Source: Acidimicrobiaceae bacterium (GTDB taxonomy: Bacteria > Actinomycetota > Acidimicrobiia > Acidimicrobiales > RAAP-2). Taken from it: DNA of 9,937 bases. Position numbers and translations under genes: made by a program. The notes beneath the pieces were generated by a model. It saw nothing but the letters and a program-made list of their open reading frames with translations, was not told where the DNA came from and made no database searches. The stretch lies in contig JAUTXB010000252.1 in the NCBI GenBank assembly GCA_030838245.1, positions 1 to 9,937 on the forward strand. The letters run 5' to 3'. Positions 7,203 through 9,937 of this stretch are shown here, piece by piece (the stretch's first letter is position 1; each line of letters begins with the position of its first letter).

Positions 7203-7260
7203 GGTCGGGTTAACAATTCGACCCGTGCTATCGCCCCGGATCCGCTGTTTCCGCGGGGCG
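7203..7260 (-). promoter_or_regulatory. Dyads in the presumed mreB leader
   Basis: Two inverted repeats lie between the promoter candidate and the mreB start. The first is a perfect 7-bp pair, CGCCCCG (7232-7238) with CGGGGCG (7254-7260), around a 15-base loop; part of it can pair differently (CCGC 7242-7245 with GCGG 7253-7256). The second holds two competing 5-bp pairs around GTTAAC: CGGGT (7206-7210) with ACCCG (7221-7225), or GGTCG (7203-7207) with CGACC (7219-7223). These could be leader structure or operator sites. None matches a riboswitch class that I recognise. Confidence 0.4.
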
Positions 7261-7283
7261 CGCTACAGGACATCGTGGGCCCA

Positions 7284-7312
7284 AGGCTACGGGAACGAAC
7301 GGGTGGGCACAA
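7284..7312 (-). promoter_or_regulatory. Candidate housekeeping promoter of the mre genes
   Basis: On the minus strand, TTGTGC (7312-7307) and TAGCCT (7289-7284) are separated by exactly 17 bases. TAGCCT fits the TAnnnT -10 of actinomycete principal sigma factors, and TTG is the conserved half of the -35. Transcription would start near 7277, giving a leader of about 100 bases ahead of mreB. It lies in the largest gap of the window (7176-7364), where a promoter is expected. I see no convincing terminator for ndk in this gap: GGCCC and GGGCC near its right end form only a 5-bp stem without a U-tract. Confidence 0.55.
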
Positions 7313-7364
7313 GGCGCTCTCAGCTGGAGGCCCGGAATGCGGGACCCGAGGGCCGTGACGGGAG

Positions 7365-7775
7365 TCAGATCAGGCCGGGAAAGAACAGCTCGATCTCTCG
7401 AGCAGCCGACTCCGGGGAGTCCGATCCGTGGATCAGGTTCTCCCCCACCTCGAGGGCCAGGTCACCTCGGATCGTCCCCGGTGCGGCCTCGACCGGGTTG
7501 GTGGCCCCCATCAGGGTCCGCACCACGGCATAGGTGTCATCGGGCCCCTCGACCACCATGATCAGTGCGGGAGACCGGGTGATGAAGGCCACCAGGCCGG
7601 CGTAGAAGGGCTTGCCGTCGTGCTCGGCGTAGTGGCGCCCGGCGACCTCGACGGGAATGGTGCGCAGCTCGGCCGCCACCAGGCGGAGCCCTTTCGCCTC
7701 GATGCGTCCGATGATCTCACCTGACAGGCCCCGCTCGAGTGCGTCAGGTTTGCAAATGACAAGTGTGCGTCCCAC
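7365..7775 (-). CDS. ndk: Nucleoside diphosphate kinase
   Basis: A 136-residue protein, the normal length of the family. It moves the terminal phosphate from ATP to other nucleoside diphosphates through a phosphohistidine intermediate, keeping NTP and dNTP pools in balance in the cytoplasm. His116 in [12 protein letters not shown] is the catalytic histidine. Lys9 in LVICKPDAL and the [19 protein letters not shown] segment (90-108) contact the nucleotide. The start is GTG at 7775-7773, which gives the usual N-terminus ([15 protein letters not shown]). No Shine-Dalgarno precedes it, but a TAGCCT -10-like hexamer ends 9 bases upstream, so the mRNA may be leaderless or nearly so. It lies between folC (67-base gap) and mreB (189-base gap), the order also known from Streptomyces. 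No internal anomaly is visible. Confidence 0.98.
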   Translation of the reverse strand: MGRTLVICKPDALERGLSGEIIGRIEAKGLRLVAAELRTIPVEVAGRHYAEHDGKPFYAGLVAFITRSPALIMVVEGPDDTYAVVRTLMGATNPVEAAPGTIRGDLALEVGENLIHGSDSPESAAREIELFFPGLI

Positions 7776-7784
7776 GAGGCGGGC

Positions 7785-7790
7785 AGGCTA
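7785..7790 (-). promoter_or_regulatory. Candidate -10 element just ahead of ndk
   Basis: TAGCCT on the minus strand, the same hexamer as in the mreB promoter candidate, ends 9 bases before the ndk GTG. The -35 region is weak (TTCGGC at an 18-base spacing). If used, the transcript would begin at or within a few bases of the start codon, which fits the lack of a Shine-Dalgarno for ndk. Leaderless mRNAs are common in actinomycetes. Confidence 0.4.
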
Positions 7791-7842
7791 GCCGACATCG
7801 GTCAGGAGGCCGAATCGCCACAGCGATCGGAAGCGCGAATCC

Positions 7843-9162
7843 TCAGAGACCGTCGCCCACCAGCCGGCGTCGGGCGTCAGCTACCACGTACAGGGACCCA
7901 CAGATGATGCAGCGGTCGTCGGGCCCGGCTCCGTCGACCGCGGCGGTGACGGCCTCGGCGACGGTGGGGGCGGTGCGTACCTCCATGCCGAGACCCAGCG
8001 CAGCTTCGGCCACGATCTCGACCGGGAGCGCCCGCGGCGAATCAGGCGCGCACGCCACCAGTGAGCGAACGCCCGCGGTCTGGAGGGCCTCGAGCATGGC
8101 CACCGGATCGCGGCCGCGCAACATCCCCACCACGGCCACGGCGTCACCCTCCACGGTGAACTCCTCGATCAGTGTGCGGGCCAACATGGTCATGCCGGCC
8201 ACGTTGTGGGCACCGTCCACCACCACAAGGGGATGGCGGCCGATGACCTCCAGTCGGCCGGGAACCGACACGGAAGACAGCGCTTGATCGACCACGTCCT
8301 CGTGCAATGGCGAGCCGAAGAAGGCCTCGACGGCGGCGAGTGCGGTGGCGGCGTTGTCGCCTTGGTGGGCCCCGTGGAGGGGGACGAGGATCTCGCCGTA
8401 TGACCCCTGCGGGGTGCGCAAGTCAAGCAGCCGCCCGCCGACGGCGACCCGGTTGGCCGTCCATCCGTAGTCCTCGCCTCGAACCCACACCTCAGCGGCG
8501 CCGGCCTCGGCGGCTTTGGCCCTGAGTAGGGACACCAGCGAGGGGTCGGTCTCCCCGATCACCACCCGGCTCCCGGGCTTGAAGATCCCCGACTTGTCGC
8601 TGGCGATGTCGGCCAGGGTCGGACCCAGCACCTCGGTGTGGTCGAAGCTCACGTTGGTGATCACCGCCACATCGGCGTCGATCACATTGGTGCTGTCCCA
8701 GGTGCCCCCGAGGCCCACCTCGACCACGGCGACGTCTACCGCCTCCTCGGCGAACCAGGCGAAGGCAGCCGCGGTCAGCAACTCGAAGCGGGTCGGACGG
8801 TCAGCCAGCAACCCCTCCAGGCCGGCCAGGGTGTCCAGGACGGCGAGGAAGGCCTCGTCGGTGATGGGCTCGCCGTTTCGAGACAGGCGCTCGTTCACCC
8901 GGTAGAGGTTGGGGCTGGTGTAGGTCCCGACGGTCAGTCCTTGAGCGCCGAGCAAGGCCGTGGCCATCGCTGCCGTCGAGCCCTTGCCGTTGGTACCGGT
9001 CAGGTGGATGGACGGGTAGGCGCGCTGTGGGTCGCCCAGGACCTCCATCAGCTCGCGTACGCGGTCCAAGGTGGGAAGGGCTCGGCGGGTGAGGGCGACG
9101 GACTCGAAGTCGATGTGCGAATCGAGCCAGGCGATCGCCTCGGGAAGATCGGTGAAGGGCAT
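7843..9162 (-). CDS. folC: Dihydrofolate synthase / folylpolyglutamate synthase
   Basis: A 439-residue Mur-ligase-like enzyme that adds glutamate to dihydropteroate and/or lengthens the polyglutamate tail of folates, using ATP, in the cytoplasm. The P-loop is TGTNGKGST at 55-63. Other signatures are TSPNLYRVNERL (82-93), EVGLGGTWDSTNVID (148-162), SFDHTEVLGPTLADIASDK (172-190), SGIFKPGS (191-198), HQGDNAATALAA (266-277) and VVDGAHNVAGM (314-324). Lys190 is the likely modified lysine and DGAHN the hinge to the C-terminal domain. Start: ATG at 9162. The frame is open back to the clpX stop but holds no other start codon, so this choice is forced despite the absence of a Shine-Dalgarno (the upstream 18 bases are pyrimidine-rich). 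It lies 84 bases after clpX; Streptomyces has valS between them. Whether it has one or both activities cannot be told from sequence alone. Confidence 0.96.
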   Translation of the reverse strand: MPFTDLPEAIAWLDSHIDFESVALTRRALPTLDRVRELMEVLGDPQRAYPSIHLTGTNGKGSTAAMATALLGAQGLTVGTYTSPNLYRVNERLSRNGEPITDEAFLAVLDTLAGLEGLLADRPTRFELLTAAAFAWFAEEAVDVAVVEVGLGGTWDSTNVIDADVAVITNVSFDHTEVLGPTLADIASDKSGIFKPGSRVVIGETDPSLVSLLRAKAAEAGAAEVWVRGEDYGWTANRVAVGGRLLDLRTPQGSYGEILVPLHGAHQGDNAATALAAVEAFFGSPLHEDVVDQALSSVSVPGRLEVIGRHPLVVVDGAHNVAGMTMLARTLIEEFTVEGDAVAVVGMLRGRDPVAMLEALQTAGVRSLVACAPDSPRALPVEIVAEAALGLGMEVRTAPTVAEAVTAAVDGAGPDDRCIICGSLYVVADARRRLVGDGL

Positions 9163-9246
9163 GGTGAGAGGGGACGTTGGATCGCTGACCGGCGATGGCG
9201 CGGTCGCCCCAGTCGAGTCGATGGGTGTCCCGCCCGGGTGAGCCGG

Positions 9247-9937
9247 TTAGGAGGCGGCCCGGCGGGTGCGGGTGGACTTGGTCGGAGGATTGAGCGGCAC
9301 CAAGGTGGGATGGACCTTCTCGAGGACCACGGCCCGATCGACCACGCACTTCGACACGTCGGTACGGCTGGGAAGGTCGTACATCACCTCGAGCAGCACC
9401 TCTTCCAAGATGGCCCGAAGGCCCCGGGCGCCGGTTCCCCGCAGGAGGGCCTGCTCGGCCACTGCCTCCAAGGCGTCGTCGGTGAGCTCCAGTTCCACCC
9501 GGTCTAACTCGAAGACCCGCTTGTACTGGCGGGTGAGCGCGTTCTTCGGCTCTACCAGGATCTGGATCAGCGCGTCCTTGTACAGGTGGGACACCGCCCC
9601 CACCATGGGCAGGCGCCCGATGAACTCGGGAATGAGCCCGAACTTCATGAGGTCCTCGGGCAGCACCAGTCGGAGGAGCTCGGAGTCGTCCCGCTCGGAG
9701 GCCTTGCGAACCTCGGCCCGGAAGCCCATGCCCTTGCGGCCGATGCGGTTCTCGATGATCTTGTCGATCCCGGCGAAGGCCCCACCGCAGATGAACAGGA
9801 TGTTGGTGGTGTCGATCTGGATGAATTCCTGGTGCGGATGCTTGCGGCCGCCCTGGGGCGGCACCGAGGCGGTGGTCCCCTCCAGGATCTTCAAGAGCGC
9901 CTGCTGGACCCCCTCCCCCGAGACGTCCCGGGTGATG
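9247..9937 (-). CDS. clpX: ATP-dependent Clp protease ATP-binding subunit ClpX, C-terminal part
   Basis: The last 229 residues of ClpX; the zinc-binding domain, Walker A and B motifs and GYVG pore loop lie beyond the right edge. Visible are the pore-2 region [20 protein letters not shown], the RKH loop ([10 protein letters not shown], visible residues 29-38), the ClpP-docking tripeptide MGF (visible residues 70-72; IGF in E. coli), the arginine-finger region [12 protein letters not shown], and the sensor-2 motif [13 protein letters not shown]. ClpX unfolds tagged proteins and feeds them to ClpP. The reading frame continues without interruption to the edge; an in-frame TTG at 9894 is an internal Leu codon, not a start. 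The tail is short and basic ([13 protein letters not shown]), and the stop is TAA at 9249-9247. The assignment is certain; only the extent is limited by the window. Confidence 0.98.
   Translation of the reverse strand, partial: ITRDVSGEGVQQALLKILEGTTASVPPQGGRKHPHQEFIQIDTTNILFICGGAFAGIDKIIENRIGRKGMGFRAEVRKASERDDSELLRLVLPEDLMKFGLIPEFIGRLPMVGAVSHLYKDALIQILVEPKNALTRQYKRVFELDRVELELTDDALEAVAEQALLRGTGARGLRAILEEVLLEVMYDLPSRTDVSKCVVDRAVVLEKVHPTLVPLNPPTKSTRTRRAAS

Noticed and set aside
7814..7827. ATCGC/GCGAT dyad between folC and ndk as a folC terminator
   Set aside because: Only 5 paired bases with a 4-base loop and no U-tract; such pairs are expected by chance.
8638..9507. Plus-strand open frame of 289 codons spanning the folC and clpX ends
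   Set aside because: It runs antisense across two clear genes and their gap, with a composition typical of shadow frames and no recognisable motif.
1..9937. A novel defence, mobile or biosynthetic system
   Set aside because: All nine genes belong to well-known conserved families in a familiar order; no integrase, transposase, repeat array, toxin-antitoxin pair or composition shift was seen.

Overview
The window is a high-GC (roughly two thirds G+C by eye) bacterial chromosome segment carrying nine genes, all on the minus strand and packed with gaps of at most 189 bases. Read in the direction of transcription (right to left) they are: clpX (3' half only), folC, ndk, mreB, mreC, mreD, mrdA (PBP2), a B12-binding-like radical SAM gene of the TIGR03960 type, and the first 66 codons of its usual partner, the TIGR03936/DUF2344 gene. 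This order, the GTG starts and the G/C-ending codons point to an actinomycete-lineage bacterium (Actinomycetota). An Acidimicrobiia-type member is my best guess, but that is inference. No tRNA, rRNA, CRISPR array, insertion sequence or phage gene is visible.

Region by region: 9163-9937 holds the C-terminal half of the ClpX unfoldase and an 84-base gap. 7776-9162 holds the folate gene folC and a 67-base gap with a promoter-like -10 just ahead of ndk. 7176-7775 holds ndk and a 189-base gap that carries the best promoter candidate of the window and two dyads in the presumed mreB leader. 2288-7175 is the elongasome block mreB-mreC-mreD-mrdA, with mreC and mreD overlapping by 4 bases and a perfect 10-bp hairpin directly after mreD. 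1-2269 is the radical SAM/DUF2344 pair, with a perfect 11-bp hairpin inside the 3' end of the radical SAM gene.

How the genes work together: MreB filaments under the membrane, MreC and MreD in the membrane, and the transpeptidase PBP2 form the machine for lateral cell-wall synthesis in rod-shaped cells. The polymerase partner RodA, which follows PBP2 in Streptomyces (there called sfr), is not in the window. FolC and Ndk are one-carbon and nucleotide housekeeping enzymes, and ClpX is general proteolysis. The radical SAM/DUF2344 pair has no assigned function that I know of and seems to be transcribed with the wall genes.

This is mainly a conserved housekeeping region. I do not see a new defence, mobile or biosynthetic system. 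The items worth a second look are small: the two strong hairpins, the missing rodA and valS, the Thr/Pro repeat tail and Cys/His cluster of PBP2, the promoter candidates, and the undescribed radical SAM pair.
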